From Brevibacillus fortis (GTDB taxonomy: Bacteria; Bacillota; Bacilli; Brevibacillales; Brevibacillaceae): 64,000 nucleotides of DNA. A model generated the notes under the pieces. That model saw only the letters and a program-made list of their open reading frames with translations, was not told the DNA's origin and did not search any database. The stretch lies in the NCBI RefSeq assembly GCF_003013395.1, contig NZ_PXZM01000049.1:20591-84590 (forward strand), given 5' to 3'. Shown here in pieces: positions 35,330-44,468 of this stretch. Numbering within the stretch: the stretch's first letter is position 1; each line of letters starts with the position of its first letter. A program made the translations under genes and the position numbers.

Positions 35330-36568
35330 CTATGCTGCTTTGGAGATATTAATTTTCTTTCCTTCTTTTCGCCACTCTTTAAACTCAGCTGCTGCTGTGA
35401 AAAGAACGTCTGAAGAGGAGTTAAGTGACGTTTCAAAAGAGTCTTGTAACACTCCAATAATAAAGCCGACTCCGACTACCTGCATCGCAACTTCATTTGG
35501 AATACCGAATAGGCTACATGCTAGAGGAATCAGTAATAAAGATCCGCCAGCCACCCCTGATGCACCACAAGCACATATAGCCGACACTATGCTAAGGATG
35601 ATAGCGGTAGGGATATCCACTTGAATACCAAGTGTATAAACCGCTGCAAGGGTCAAAACAGAAATCGTAACAGCTGCACCAGCCATATTAATAGTAGCCC
35701 CTAATGGTATAGAGACTGAATAACTATCTTTATTCAAACCCAGATTTTCACATAATTTCATATTTACAGGAATGTTTGAAGCTGAGCTTCGTGTAAAGAA
35801 TGCTGTAATGCCGCTTTCCTTTATACACTTGAAAACAAGCGGGTAAGGGTTTTGTCTTATAGCTACATAGACAAGGATTGGATTGACAACCAGTGCCACA
35901 AAGAGCATGCAACCAATCAGAACTGCAAGTAATTTCGCATAGCTTAGTAACGAAACAAGTCCATTTGTAGTAATTGACTCAAATACTAGTCCCATGATTC
36001 CTAATGGTGCAAACTTAATTACCCAACCAACCATCTTCGAAACGGCATCCGAAAAATTAGAAATCATCGTTTTTGTCGTATCAGCGGCATTTCGTAAAGC
36101 CAAACCAATAAGTACCGCCCAAGCTAAAATACCGATATAGTTCGCTTTAACAATTGCATTAACTGGGTTATCAACCACATTTAGCAGTAATGTCTTGAGA
36201 ACCTCTACAACACCGCCAGGAGGCGTCACATCCTTAGCTCCCTCTACAAGTGTTAAGCTTACAGGGAATATAAAGCTTGCAATAACGGCGACTGATCCAG
36301 CTAAAAAGGTTCCTAAAAGGTATAAGACAATTATGAATTTCATATTCGTTTGGTGCCCACTTTTATGTTGAGCAATGGCTGACATAACCAAAAAGAGTAC
36401 TAACACAGGTGCAATCGCTTTCAAAGCGCTTACAAATAAAGAACCTAAAACTACTACGGGTTTGGCTACTTCGGGGATCGTTACAGCCAGGATAATACCA
36501 ATAATCAAACCTACAATTATTTGCTTTACCAGACTTACTTGACTTACCTTCGTTAGTATACTTTTCAT
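35330..36568 (-). CDS. sstT: Na+/serine-threonine symporter SstT
   Basis: The 412-residue DAACS (glutamate-transporter fold) protein has VKQIIVGLIIGIILA at the N-terminus, FTRSSASNIPVNM (the serine-rich HP1 loop), PLGATINMAGAAVTI (TM7 NMxG-type motif) and GVAGGSLLLIPLACS. It imports L-serine and L-threonine with sodium. GTGGGGGGAC precedes ATG 36568. Monocistronic. Confidence 0.93.
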   Translation of the reverse strand: MKSILTKVSQVSLVKQIIVGLIIGIILAVTIPEVAKPVVVLGSLFVSALKAIAPVLVLFLVMSAIAQHKSGHQTNMKFIIVLYLLGTFLAGSVAVIASFIFPVSLTLVEGAKDVTPPGGVVEVLKTLLLNVVDNPVNAIVKANYIGILAWAVLIGLALRNAADTTKTMISNFSDAVSKMVGWVIKFAPLGIMGLVFESITTNGLVSLLSYAKLLAVLIGCMLFVALVVNPILVYVAIRQNPYPLVFKCIKESGITAFFTRSSASNIPVNMKLCENLGLNKDSYSVSIPLGATINMAGAAVTISVLTLAAVYTLGIQVDIPTAIILSIVSAICACGASGVAGGSLLLIPLACSLFGIPNEVAMQVVGVGFIIGVLQDSFETSLNSSSDVLFTAAAEFKEWRKEGKKINISKAA

Positions 36569-36692
36569 AGATGTCCCCCCACTAAGATAAACTTCTCCCG
36601 ACCCTCCAATAGACTCTCGCTTTCTGTATGATTCATTCTTCGATGGATGGCTATTCTAATCACAGTCCACTCCATAGAGACAAATAAGTATC

Positions 36693-36720
36693 ATTATACT
36701 GATTTTTTGATATATTACAA
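36693..36720 (-). promoter_or_regulatory. Probable sstT promoter
   Basis: On the minus strand TTGTAA (36715-36720) and TATAAT (36693-36698) are 16 bp apart. The leader to the start codon is about 120 nt; nothing else was recognised in it. Confidence 0.55.
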
Positions 36721-36891
36721 ATGGACAAATTTTGCTAAACGGAACAACTACCTTTTTACATGAATTTATGGCTTCACCTAAACCACCAAGAATCATGCTT
36801 TCATAACGAAAAAAGCAAACTGTTAAAGGAATTCAATAAGACAAAAGCGAATTCTTACATACAATATTTTCCAAGAAAGGGTGTTTTGTTC

Positions 36892-37584
36892 ATGCTTAAA
36901 AAAAGTATGGTTTCTGCTTTGGGTCTACTAGTAGTGACAATGTCTCTATCCATTCCTACCCAGGCTGCTGAACTCCCAACATCATCTCAGGAAACGTTAC
37001 TTCGAAATAAATCAACCGACTCTCGTAAAGTATCAGGAACTAATGTTAATTTTGGAGCTACAAGAACGATTTCAAAATCGACTCCGATTCCTCCAGATTG
37101 GGTCATTACAACAGTAATGAGTGACTACTACGTCATCCAATATGTAGGTGGAGCAAGTTTGGGTCAGACAGTACAGACTGTTAGAACGACCCCCATTCCA
37201 AAAGACTGGGTGATCACTGTTGCAACAAGCGATTTCTTTATATGGCAGTATGTAGGAGGAGCGAGCTTCGGACACAGAGTTCAGACCGCAAAAATAACCC
37301 AAGTTCCAGAAAACTGGGTGATCACTCTAGCAACATCGGATTTCTATCAACTGATGTATGTAGGAGGGGCAAGTTTTGGACAGAGAATACAGACCGCAAA
37401 GATAACTCGAATTCCAGAAAATTGGGTGATCACCCAAGCGACCTCCGATTTCTATTTATGGATGTATGTAGGAGGGGCTACCTATGGAACGACTGTACAG
37501 ACCGCAAAAACTACCCCAATACCACGAGGTTGGGTCATTACAACCGCTACATCAGACTTTTATATCCTTACTTATAGAGGATAG
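36892..37584 (+). CDS. Secreted protein made of tandem 36-residue repeats
   Basis: The 230-residue protein has a signal peptide (LKKSMVSALGLLVVTMSLS..TQAA, cleavage after about residue 27) and a short linker. Then come four full 36-residue repeats plus a partial fifth. Each repeat carries a conserved P-x-x-W-V-I-T start, a T-S-D-F/Y-Y core and Y-V-G-G-A, and ends near V-Q-T-A-K. The last repeat ends in TYRG at the stop. I do not recognise the family; the aromatic/glycine pattern suggests a beta-rich fold. ATG 36892 is chosen because AAAGGGTG precedes it and a signal peptide begins there. Monocistronic. Confidence 0.85.
   Translation: MLKKSMVSALGLLVVTMSLSIPTQAAELPTSSQETLLRNKSTDSRKVSGTNVNFGATRTISKSTPIPPDWVITTVMSDYYVIQYVGGASLGQTVQTVRTTPIPKDWVITVATSDFFIWQYVGGASFGHRVQTAKITQVPENWVITLATSDFYQLMYVGGASFGQRIQTAKITRIPENWVITQATSDFYLWMYVGGATYGTTVQTAKTTPIPRGWVITTATSDFYILTYRG
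37063..37584 (+). repeat. 108-bp tandem coding repeats
   Basis: Four complete units and one partial unit encode the 36-residue repeats. The middle units are most similar at DNA level (shared TATGTAGGAGG and CAGACCGCAAAAA/GAT), suggesting recent unit duplication. Confidence 0.8.
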
Positions 37585-37617
37585 TCGTACTCAGATCCAA
37601 TTTGCATAATGACAATG

Positions 37618-37646
37618 ACACCCACCCGTGAGAGTGGGTGTTTTTT
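37618..37646 (+). terminator. Terminator after the repeat-protein gene
   Basis: ACACCCAC CCGTGAGA GTGGGTGT followed by TTTTT. Confidence 0.9.
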
Positions 37647-37663
37647 CTTAATTGGCACGTTAT

Positions 37664-39184
37664 TTACTGGTTCAGTGAATCAAGCGAAGTGCGAACATTA
37701 TTGGCAAACGAATAGTTATTCTTAGCATCCCAGTTGATAGACCAGGTCATAATTCCTTGGAACTGCGGATAACCAGCTGGATTTTGGAGTCTGTAAGTTC
37801 CTCCAAAAGACGTGCCTTTTACCAAATATTGAAGTGCTTTCTCGATATCAGCAGGAGACGTATAGCCTCCCCCGGCAGCACTTGGAGCAGAAGGCAGCCC
37901 GATCGCGACTTGGTTCTCCCTCAAGGCTGGAAACATGTTGTTAGGATTACGACCAATAGGGAATCCTTTCAATAGCATTTCTGCCATCGCTACTTGGAAA
38001 TCAGCCGTTCCTTGTTGATACGTACGACCATCTAATGCTTCTAGTGCTCCGGAATTATAATGTTGGACGTGGATATAATTCATTCGATCGCGAAGGGCAT
38101 GAATCACAGGTAGATAAGCGCCCCACGGCCCACCATAGCTAGCGTAACCCCCTTGAACATAAGCCGTTTCTGGCGCCATCGTCAAAATGAAAGATGGGCC
38201 AAATGTATTCGTAATCGTCTGAGTCGCTGAGATTAAGTTTATAATTTTAGGCGTTGTCGGATTTCTAAAATCAGTGTCCCCTGCGTTTAGCGACAGGGAG
38301 CTTCCTTCCAGATCAATATCCATCCCATCAAAACCATACGTTTGAATGATCGAGGTCATCGAGGTAATAAAATTTTGTTTGGCAGCTTCCGTTGTCAGCT
38401 CGACTGTACCATTCGCTCCGCCAATCGAGATAAGAACCTTCTTCCCCTTTGATTTTAACAAGGCGATATCCGATTTAAATTCCTCAACGGATGCATTGAA
38501 CGGCATGAATCCCATTGTCGCATGATCGCCACCGACTGGTTCTGCGAACGCAACATTGATGACATCGTATTTATCTGAGACATCTCTTAGCTTGAGTACC
38601 GTAGAACCATTGTCAAAATTATGCCAGTAGCCGATCAAAAGTCGTTTGGACACCGGTTCATTTGGGGATTTAGATAAAGTGGTTACCGTTATCGAGGCGC
38701 TGGGTGGGGATACATTGCCTGCGGCATCTTTTGCCTGTATCGTGAATGAATATGTCGTATTTGCTAGAAGTCCAGTCACGGTATAGGATGTTGTACTCGA
38801 TGTACCAGCGAGTGCATCTCCGTTGTAGACGAGATACTCCTGAACAGCTATGTTATCCGTAGAAGCTGACCAAGATAAGCTGACCGAACTACTGGATATC
38901 CCTACTTCACTAAGATTTGTGGGGGACGTAGGTGGAATGGTATCGGGAGCAGAGGGACCTTGCAGTTGCCAAAGTGTCGGTACGTTGGGCGGTTCCCATC
39001 CGACAAGCGATGTATGAGCAAATGTACATTTGTAATCTTGCCCTTGATACGTAACCATGTCTCCTAATTTGTATACGGTGTTGGGAGTCCACGGTGTCGT
39101 GGCGTGAGAAGACTGCGGGAATATAGAAAAAATTAAGATAAGCGATAGTACTATCAAAACTCCTGTTTTTCTCATCAAATACAT
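37664..39184 (-). CDS. Secreted GH18 chitinase with CBM5/12 and fibronectin III domains
   Basis: The 506-residue protein has a signal peptide (about 1-28) and a carbohydrate-binding module near 30-75 (WTPNTVYKLGDMVTYQGQDY, WEPPNVPTLWQL). An FnIII domain follows (about 80-168) and a GH18 barrel from about 180 (KRLLIGYWHNFDNG). The catalytic motif FDGMDIDLEG carries the DxxDxDxE signature, with the proton-donor Glu. It hydrolyses chitin outside the cell with substrate-assisted catalysis. ATG 39184 fits AGAGG; TTG 39187 is adjacent. Confidence 0.94.
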   Translation of the reverse strand: MYLMRKTGVLIVLSLILIFSIFPQSSHATTPWTPNTVYKLGDMVTYQGQDYKCTFAHTSLVGWEPPNVPTLWQLQGPSAPDTIPPTSPTNLSEVGISSSSVSLSWSASTDNIAVQEYLVYNGDALAGTSSTTSYTVTGLLANTTYSFTIQAKDAAGNVSPPSASITVTTLSKSPNEPVSKRLLIGYWHNFDNGSTVLKLRDVSDKYDVINVAFAEPVGGDHATMGFMPFNASVEEFKSDIALLKSKGKKVLISIGGANGTVELTTEAAKQNFITSMTSIIQTYGFDGMDIDLEGSSLSLNAGDTDFRNPTTPKIINLISATQTITNTFGPSFILTMAPETAYVQGGYASYGGPWGAYLPVIHALRDRMNYIHVQHYNSGALEALDGRTYQQGTADFQVAMAEMLLKGFPIGRNPNNMFPALRENQVAIGLPSAPSAAGGGYTSPADIEKALQYLVKGTSFGGTYRLQNPAGYPQFQGIMTWSINWDAKNNYSFANNVRTSLDSLNQ

Positions 39185-39330
39185 CAAACAAAACCTCTTT
39201 CATTTTTATTTGTACAAAAAAAATGACCTTTACATCTTTGCTTAACCCCCCTCATACAAATCGACTAATATAAAATATCCTTATATTTGGAAAATATGTA
39301 TTTTTATTAACGATATACACATAAGAAAAC

Positions 39331-39352
39331 CTCTATCGAGGCTTTTTCGAAG
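39331..39352 (+). terminator. Small hairpin with T-run between chitinase and glpT
   Basis: CCTCTATCGAGG followed by CTTTTTC; it belongs to no visible + strand gene. The 450-bp gap otherwise holds the glpT promoter and leader. Confidence 0.4.
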
Positions 39353-39471
39353 CGGTGTGACCGCGTTTTTGCGAAATTGAGCGAACAGCCCAACCCTTGG
39401 GACATCTTTCCCCGGCAGCCAAGTAATTTATCGCTTCGCTGCATATGGTAAAATAACCCAGAATAACTTCG

Positions 39472-39500
39472 TTGACAACGTTTTCACAGAATAATAGAAT
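39472..39500 (+). promoter_or_regulatory. glpT promoter with overlapping cre-like site
   Basis: TTGACA (39472-39477) and TAGAAT (39495-39500) are 17 bp apart. TTGACAACGTTTTCA (39472-39486) matches the Bacillus catabolite-responsive element WTGNAANCGNWNNCA with one mismatch and covers the -35, so CcpA could repress here. Confidence 0.65.
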
Positions 39501-39538
39501 ACACTTAACAAGTTAACTATGATGGAGATTCGGAGACT

Positions 39539-39591
39539 CATACTTTTTGGCACTTTCATTTTTGAAAGCGCCATTAAAGTATGGGTTTTTT
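39539..39591 (+). terminator. Leader terminator ahead of glpT (probable GlpP antitermination site)
   Basis: CATACTTT..GGCACTTTC, loop, GAAAGCGCC..AAAGTATG then GGTTTTTT: a strong intrinsic terminator in the leader, after the promoter and before the start codon. In B. subtilis glp leaders such a terminator is overcome by GlpP with glycerol-3-phosphate. The preceding GGAGATTCGGAGACTC may be the protein-binding part. Confidence 0.75.
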
Positions 39592-39638
39592 ATGTGTATC
39601 CCCATCATTGTTAGAAATTATTTTGGGGGAGGAATAAG

Positions 39639-41003
39639 ATGCTCAAGCTGTTTAAGCCTGCACCGCCTATTGACAGATTGCCTGACGAACAAATTGATTC
39701 TGAGTATAAAAAGCTCAGGCTTCAGGTGTTTCTCGGAATCTTCATCGGTTATGCGGCATACTATCTCATCCGCAAAAACTTCTCGCTCGCCATGCCTTAT
39801 TTGATTAAAGAAGGATTTACAAGATCAGAGCTCGGTTTTGCGTTAGCCGCCATTTCGATTTCCTACGGGATCAGCAAGTTTGTAATGGCCATTTTTTCAG
39901 ACCGAAGCAACCCGCGAATGTTCTTGCCTATCGGTTTGATTCTTTCTGCACTTATCAGTTTGCTGATGGGCGTTGTCCCTTACTTCACCTCATCCGTCAC
40001 GATCATGTTTGTGATGCTTTTCCTGAACGGTTGGTTTCAGGGAATGGGCTGGCCTCCATCCGGGCGTGTCCTCGTACACTGGTTTAGTGTAAATGAAAGA
40101 GGAAACAAAACAGCCATTTGGAATGTAGCCCATAACGTTGGCGGAGGCTTGATGGCCCCCCTCGCTGTTGCAGGTGCAGCGATGTTCACCGGGTTTTTGG
40201 GTAATACCGCTTCCGGGTATGAAGGCGTGTTTATCCTGCCTGCTCTGGTTGCCATTGTCTTTGGATTCATTACGTATTTCTTAATTCGCGATACTCCGCA
40301 GTCAGTCGGCCTGCCGCCTATTGAAGAATATCGCAATGACTATCCAAACAAGGCGAAGAAAACGTTTGAAACAGAATTCTCCACAAAAGAAATCCTTTTC
40401 AAATATGTGTTGAACAACAAATGGGTTTGGGCAATCGCGATTGCCAACATCTTCGTCTACTTCGTCCGTTACGGCGTTCTGGACTGGGCACCGACCTATT
40501 TGAGCGAGGAAAAAGGCTTTGATATGAACAAGTCGAGCGTCGCCTACTTCTTATACGAATGGGCAGGTATCCCGGGAACGCTCCTGTGCGGCTGGCTGTC
40601 CGATAAATTGTTCAAGGGCCGCCGTGGACCCGCAGGGTTTGTCTTTATGCTCGGCGTATTGATCGCTGTTCTGGTCTACTGGTTCAACCCACCTGGAAAT
40701 TCCGTGGTCGATATGATTTGCCTGATCGCTATCGGTTTCCTGATTTACGGTCCAGTCATGCTGATTGGTTTGCAAGCCCTTGATTTTGTTCCGAAAAAGG
40801 CTGCCGGAACCGCTGCAGGGCTGACAGGTCTGTTTGGTTACCTGGGCGGTACAGTCACAGCGAATGCATTGATGGGGGTTATCGTTGATGCCTCCGGCTG
40901 GGATGCAGGATTTATGTTGCTGACAGCTTCGTGCGCATTGGCTGCTCTTGTTTTTGCCCTTACGTGGAATGTACGGGGGCAAGAAGTAGTTAAAAATCAT
41001 TAA
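39639..41003 (+). CDS. glpT: Glycerol-3-phosphate/phosphate antiporter GlpT
   Basis: The 454-residue MFS organophosphate antiporter has a long N-terminal cytoplasmic stretch, then IGYAAYYLIRKNFSLAMPYL (conserved Arg of the phosphate site), and SDRSNPRMFLPIGL. It also has FLNGWFQGMGWPPSGRVLVH (family signature) and IWNVAHNVGGG. It imports glycerol-3-phosphate in exchange for phosphate. GGGGGAGG precedes ATG 39639. Expression is likely controlled by the leader terminator and cre-like site. Confidence 0.93.
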   Translation: MLKLFKPAPPIDRLPDEQIDSEYKKLRLQVFLGIFIGYAAYYLIRKNFSLAMPYLIKEGFTRSELGFALAAISISYGISKFVMAIFSDRSNPRMFLPIGLILSALISLLMGVVPYFTSSVTIMFVMLFLNGWFQGMGWPPSGRVLVHWFSVNERGNKTAIWNVAHNVGGGLMAPLAVAGAAMFTGFLGNTASGYEGVFILPALVAIVFGFITYFLIRDTPQSVGLPPIEEYRNDYPNKAKKTFETEFSTKEILFKYVLNNKWVWAIAIANIFVYFVRYGVLDWAPTYLSEEKGFDMNKSSVAYFLYEWAGIPGTLLCGWLSDKLFKGRRGPAGFVFMLGVLIAVLVYWFNPPGNSVVDMICLIAIGFLIYGPVMLIGLQALDFVPKKAAGTAAGLTGLFGYLGGTVTANALMGVIVDASGWDAGFMLLTASCALAALVFALTWNVRGQEVVKNH

Positions 41004-41009
41004 AATAGC

Positions 41010-41055
41010 AAAAAGAAGGATGAAAATCGTTGTGATTTTTATCCTTCTTTTTTAT
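41010..41055 (+). terminator. glpT terminator
   Basis: AAAGAAGGATGAAAATC pairs with GATTTTTATCCTTCTTTTTT. Confidence 0.9.
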
Positions 41056-41105
41056 GGCTTGAATAACCAGTCTTCGCCGGTCCCTCAACAACATTACCCT
41101 CTACA

Positions 41106-43703
41106 TTAGATATTTTCGTTCTTCAGCGATTCAACGATACTCTGTTCTTTATATTTTCTAGTCGCATAGAGGATTGATGTACCCACAATGAAAAACACAC
41201 CTATTCCTGCAATGATGAGATCCGCCCAAGGCACCGTAAAAGCAAATGCAAAATTACGGCTAAGGCTCATGTAGATGAGAAACATCACGCATAAACTAAT
41301 CGGTAAACCGTAAATAAGCGACTTCATTCCATAAAAGAATCCTTCGAAGCGTAGCATTTTCTTCATGCCCTCTGGTGTCATGCCAATGGAAGCCAACATC
41401 GCAAACTCACGTTTTCTCAAGGCCATCCCAGTCGAAATCGTGTTGATAATATTTGCTATACAAATGAGTCCGATGAGAACCACAAACCCATAAAGGAATA
41501 CGGATATGACTGTGGCGCGATTCATTGCATCCTGGCGCTCCTCAATCAGATTGGTCGTATAGACATGTACATCTGGATATTCGTTAATAATCGGGTTTAT
41601 TTCATTTTCCAATGCCGCAGACTGCTCTGTTGTAAATTGAACCTCGCTGAAAATTTGCTCAGACAGCATATCGTTACCTAATTCTCGTAGCTTGCCAAAG
41701 TCTCGTTCAGAAACTACAAATGTCACGCTATAAGCATCTTCCTCGTAGCGTAGCATAAAAGGTGGACGTTTATCCGTGATAGAAGCAATTCGGACTTTAG
41801 CTCCTTCAATCAAAGTGAGAGGTATTTTTGATCCCTCTTGTGCTGTTAGTTGAGTGATATCTGTATAATTATGTTTTTCCTTCAAGGTGATCTGATTGAC
41901 AAGTATTGCGGAAATCTCGTCACCTTCCAATTTCTTTGCATCAATCCCCGCGGATTGCAGGTACGCTGCAAAAGAAGCATCATCAAGAGAAACAATCTTT
42001 GCAGACATGTTGTATTTCCCATCTGGATTAAGAGTATGGCGACTGGAGATGTCTGTGGTAACCTCGTTTTCGTTGAGGTATAGATCATTATAAAGAAGTT
42101 GAGTCTTCACTTTTGTTGTTGCGTTTTGGACAGACATCAATTCATTTGTTAATGAACGTACCCTTTCCCAATCGGCTCCCCTTGCGTATACGGACAGATC
42201 ATATGGTAGCGGTGCTTGTGCCATATTATAGGATTTATCCATATACAACGAAAAGGAAGAAGCTGCAAGGTACAAGATTACACTGATCGCAAGAGAAAAG
42301 ACAGTTGAGCGATAGTGGTGTTTATTCCTTTTCAGATTTTTTAATCCTAGTTCCGCTTCAAATCCAAACAACTTACGGGTCATTTTGGATGTACGTACAT
42401 CTTTTCCTTTTATTTCGATATCCTTTGTCTGGCGGATCGCAGTTATCGGCGTAATTCTCGATGCCCTCACTGCTGGAAACCATGCAGAAATGAGCAGTGT
42501 TAAAACGGAAAACAAAATGACAGCAATCATACTGTATGGCTCTATCACCAATCGCATCGGTTCACTAACTAACAACATTTTTTGAATGAATGGACTGAGC
42601 AAATGGAGAGTAACACCAATGCCAATGGATCCAAAAAACAACCCAGCTGGAATCGCTATGACTCCGATCACAGCAGCTTCAAAAAATACAGAAGCCCTTT
42701 TTTGCTGTTTGGTTGCTCCTACGCTAGATAACATCCCTAAAGTGCGACTACGCTCTGAAAGCGAGATCGAAAACGCGTTGTAGATGAGTGAGAAAGATCC
42801 AATCAGAATGATAATCCCAACGGAAAAGACTGCCAGATACATGGTGTCAAGAAAGCGGGAATCATTCGAAATCCCGGAATAAAGCAAAAGATCCCGGTTG
42901 TACTTGATTTTTACTCCATTAGATTTAACTTGATTCTTTACTCCGCTCACCTTACTAGCGATCGTGTCACTCGTTTCATAAATGTCATTCCCTAAACCTT
43001 TAAAATCCTTATATTCAACTCTTACCGTGTAGGGAAAACCCTCCTCCAAAGCACCCTCGGAAAGACCACTAAATGCACGGTATGCAGCCATTGCATCCTG
43101 CTCTTTAGCTGGTGCTTGCACGATCCCGGTAATGGTGTATGTTTTCGTCTTTGTAGGCGTAAAGACTTCCTTTGATTGATAGGGGTCTCTGTTGCCCAAC
43201 GTCTCGCTCGTACCATCTTTATTCAAGCTACGGTTACCAAAATCTAATGTGACGACATCTCCAACCTTCCAGCTAACACCGGCGGTTTGAAGAAACTGCG
43301 ATGAAAGTGCCAGTTCATTTTCATTCTGAGGCAAACGCCCTTCAATTGGGCTGACCCCTATTACATCATGATTACTGTGTCCAGTAATATACAAATAAGG
43401 CTTAGCCCTATTTGCAGAGTTAGAAAGTCGTGCAAATCCGAGTTCCTGGTCAATGTCGTATCTTTCAATTGCTTCTGTATTTGTAATAACCGCAACATCT
43501 TCTCCTGCAACATCGAGAAAAGCTGCCTGCCATTTACCATTGTAGGCAATCGTGTTTCTCTGCATCATATCCATGAAAGAACTACTAATCGAAAATACTG
43601 CTGTAAGCATTGCGACAGAAATGATAACCCCAATGATTGTAACAAGGGTACGGCTCTTATTCTGCTTCATATAACGTAAAGTGAGCTGATTTACGATATT
43701 CAT
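41106..43703 (-). CDS. FtsX/MacB-type ABC transporter permease
   Basis: The 865-residue permease has TM1 at about 17-38 and an extracytoplasmic domain to about 290. Three TMs follow (about 292-315, 345-372, 390-412), a second half with TM5 (about 462-485), another extracytoplasmic domain, then three TMs (about 740-765, 795-815, 830-850). This is a duplicated FtsX layout. It overlaps the ATPase gene by ATGA. With the upstream two-component system it resembles peptide-antibiotic or lipoprotein-handling exporters, though it is not the ten-TM BceB layout. Confidence 0.9.
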   Translation of the reverse strand: MNIVNQLTLRYMKQNKSRTLVTIIGVIISVAMLTAVFSISSSFMDMMQRNTIAYNGKWQAAFLDVAGEDVAVITNTEAIERYDIDQELGFARLSNSANRAKPYLYITGHSNHDVIGVSPIEGRLPQNENELALSSQFLQTAGVSWKVGDVVTLDFGNRSLNKDGTSETLGNRDPYQSKEVFTPTKTKTYTITGIVQAPAKEQDAMAAYRAFSGLSEGALEEGFPYTVRVEYKDFKGLGNDIYETSDTIASKVSGVKNQVKSNGVKIKYNRDLLLYSGISNDSRFLDTMYLAVFSVGIIILIGSFSLIYNAFSISLSERSRTLGMLSSVGATKQQKRASVFFEAAVIGVIAIPAGLFFGSIGIGVTLHLLSPFIQKMLLVSEPMRLVIEPYSMIAVILFSVLTLLISAWFPAVRASRITPITAIRQTKDIEIKGKDVRTSKMTRKLFGFEAELGLKNLKRNKHHYRSTVFSLAISVILYLAASSFSLYMDKSYNMAQAPLPYDLSVYARGADWERVRSLTNELMSVQNATTKVKTQLLYNDLYLNENEVTTDISSRHTLNPDGKYNMSAKIVSLDDASFAAYLQSAGIDAKKLEGDEISAILVNQITLKEKHNYTDITQLTAQEGSKIPLTLIEGAKVRIASITDKRPPFMLRYEEDAYSVTFVVSERDFGKLRELGNDMLSEQIFSEVQFTTEQSAALENEINPIINEYPDVHVYTTNLIEERQDAMNRATVISVFLYGFVVLIGLICIANIINTISTGMALRKREFAMLASIGMTPEGMKKMLRFEGFFYGMKSLIYGLPISLCVMFLIYMSLSRNFAFAFTVPWADLIIAGIGVFFIVGTSILYATRKYKEQSIVESLKNENI

Positions 43704-44383
43704 CGCCTGATCACCTCATCTCTAGATATCCTGCCATCCTGAATGCCGATAATACGGTCCGCTTGCAAGGCAATGTTTTCGTCATGTGTAATCACAATCA
43801 GGGTTTGATGCCGTTCTTTGTGTAATTTTTTCAAGAGCTTCACAATCTCAGCACTGTTTTTGCTGTCTAGATTCCCCGTAGGCTCGTCAGCCAATACAAT
43901 GGCGGGACTACTAATCAAGGCACGGCCAATGGACGCACGCTGCTGCTGTCCTCCAGAAAGCTGGTTTGGCAGATGCTTTAATCGCTGTTGAAGACCTAGC
44001 GTCTCTACGATACCGGAAAAGATATCTTGATTTACTTCTCTCCCGTCCAATAGCAATGGTAGCGTAATATTTTCCTCTACCGTAAGGACAGGGATCAGAT
44101 TGTAGAATTGATAAATAAGCCCAATCTGTCTGCGTCTGAAGATGGCCAGTGCCGTTTCATCCATCGCGTACATATTAGTCTGGTCAACAATCACCTTACC
44201 GGATGTGGGCGTATCAACGCCCCCCAGAATATGCAGAAGGGTAGACTTACCTGAACCAGATGGTCCAATGATCGCCACGAACTCCCCTTTTTGTACGGAA
44301 AATGAGATATCGTTCAGTGCAGTAACAGCTGTTTCGCCCTTACCGTACGTCTTTGACAGGTTCTCTACTCGCAAAATCTCCAT
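43700..44383 (-). CDS. ABC transporter ATPase (MacB/LolD-like)
   Basis: The 227-residue ATPase has Walker A GPSGSGKST, Q-loop YQFYNLIPVLTVEEN, signature LSGGQQQR, Walker B IVLADEPTGNLDS and H-loop VITHDE. The DEPTGNLDS string is typical of ATPases paired with FtsX-type permeases. AGGAGG precedes ATG 44383. Coupled to the permease by a 4-nt overlap. Confidence 0.95.
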   Translation of the reverse strand: MEILRVENLSKTYGKGETAVTALNDISFSVQKGEFVAIIGPSGSGKSTLLHILGGVDTPTSGKVIVDQTNMYAMDETALAIFRRRQIGLIYQFYNLIPVLTVEENITLPLLLDGREVNQDIFSGIVETLGLQQRLKHLPNQLSGGQQQRASIGRALISSPAIVLADEPTGNLDSKNSAEIVKLLKKLHKERHQTLIVITHDENIALQADRIIGIQDGRISRDEVIRR

Positions 44384-44468
44384 TATGAACCTCCTAGATT
44401 CGTTATTACGTATAGAATAGCTGCCAAAGATGTCTCGTCGGTGACATTCAATCTTACAATTTTGTCAT

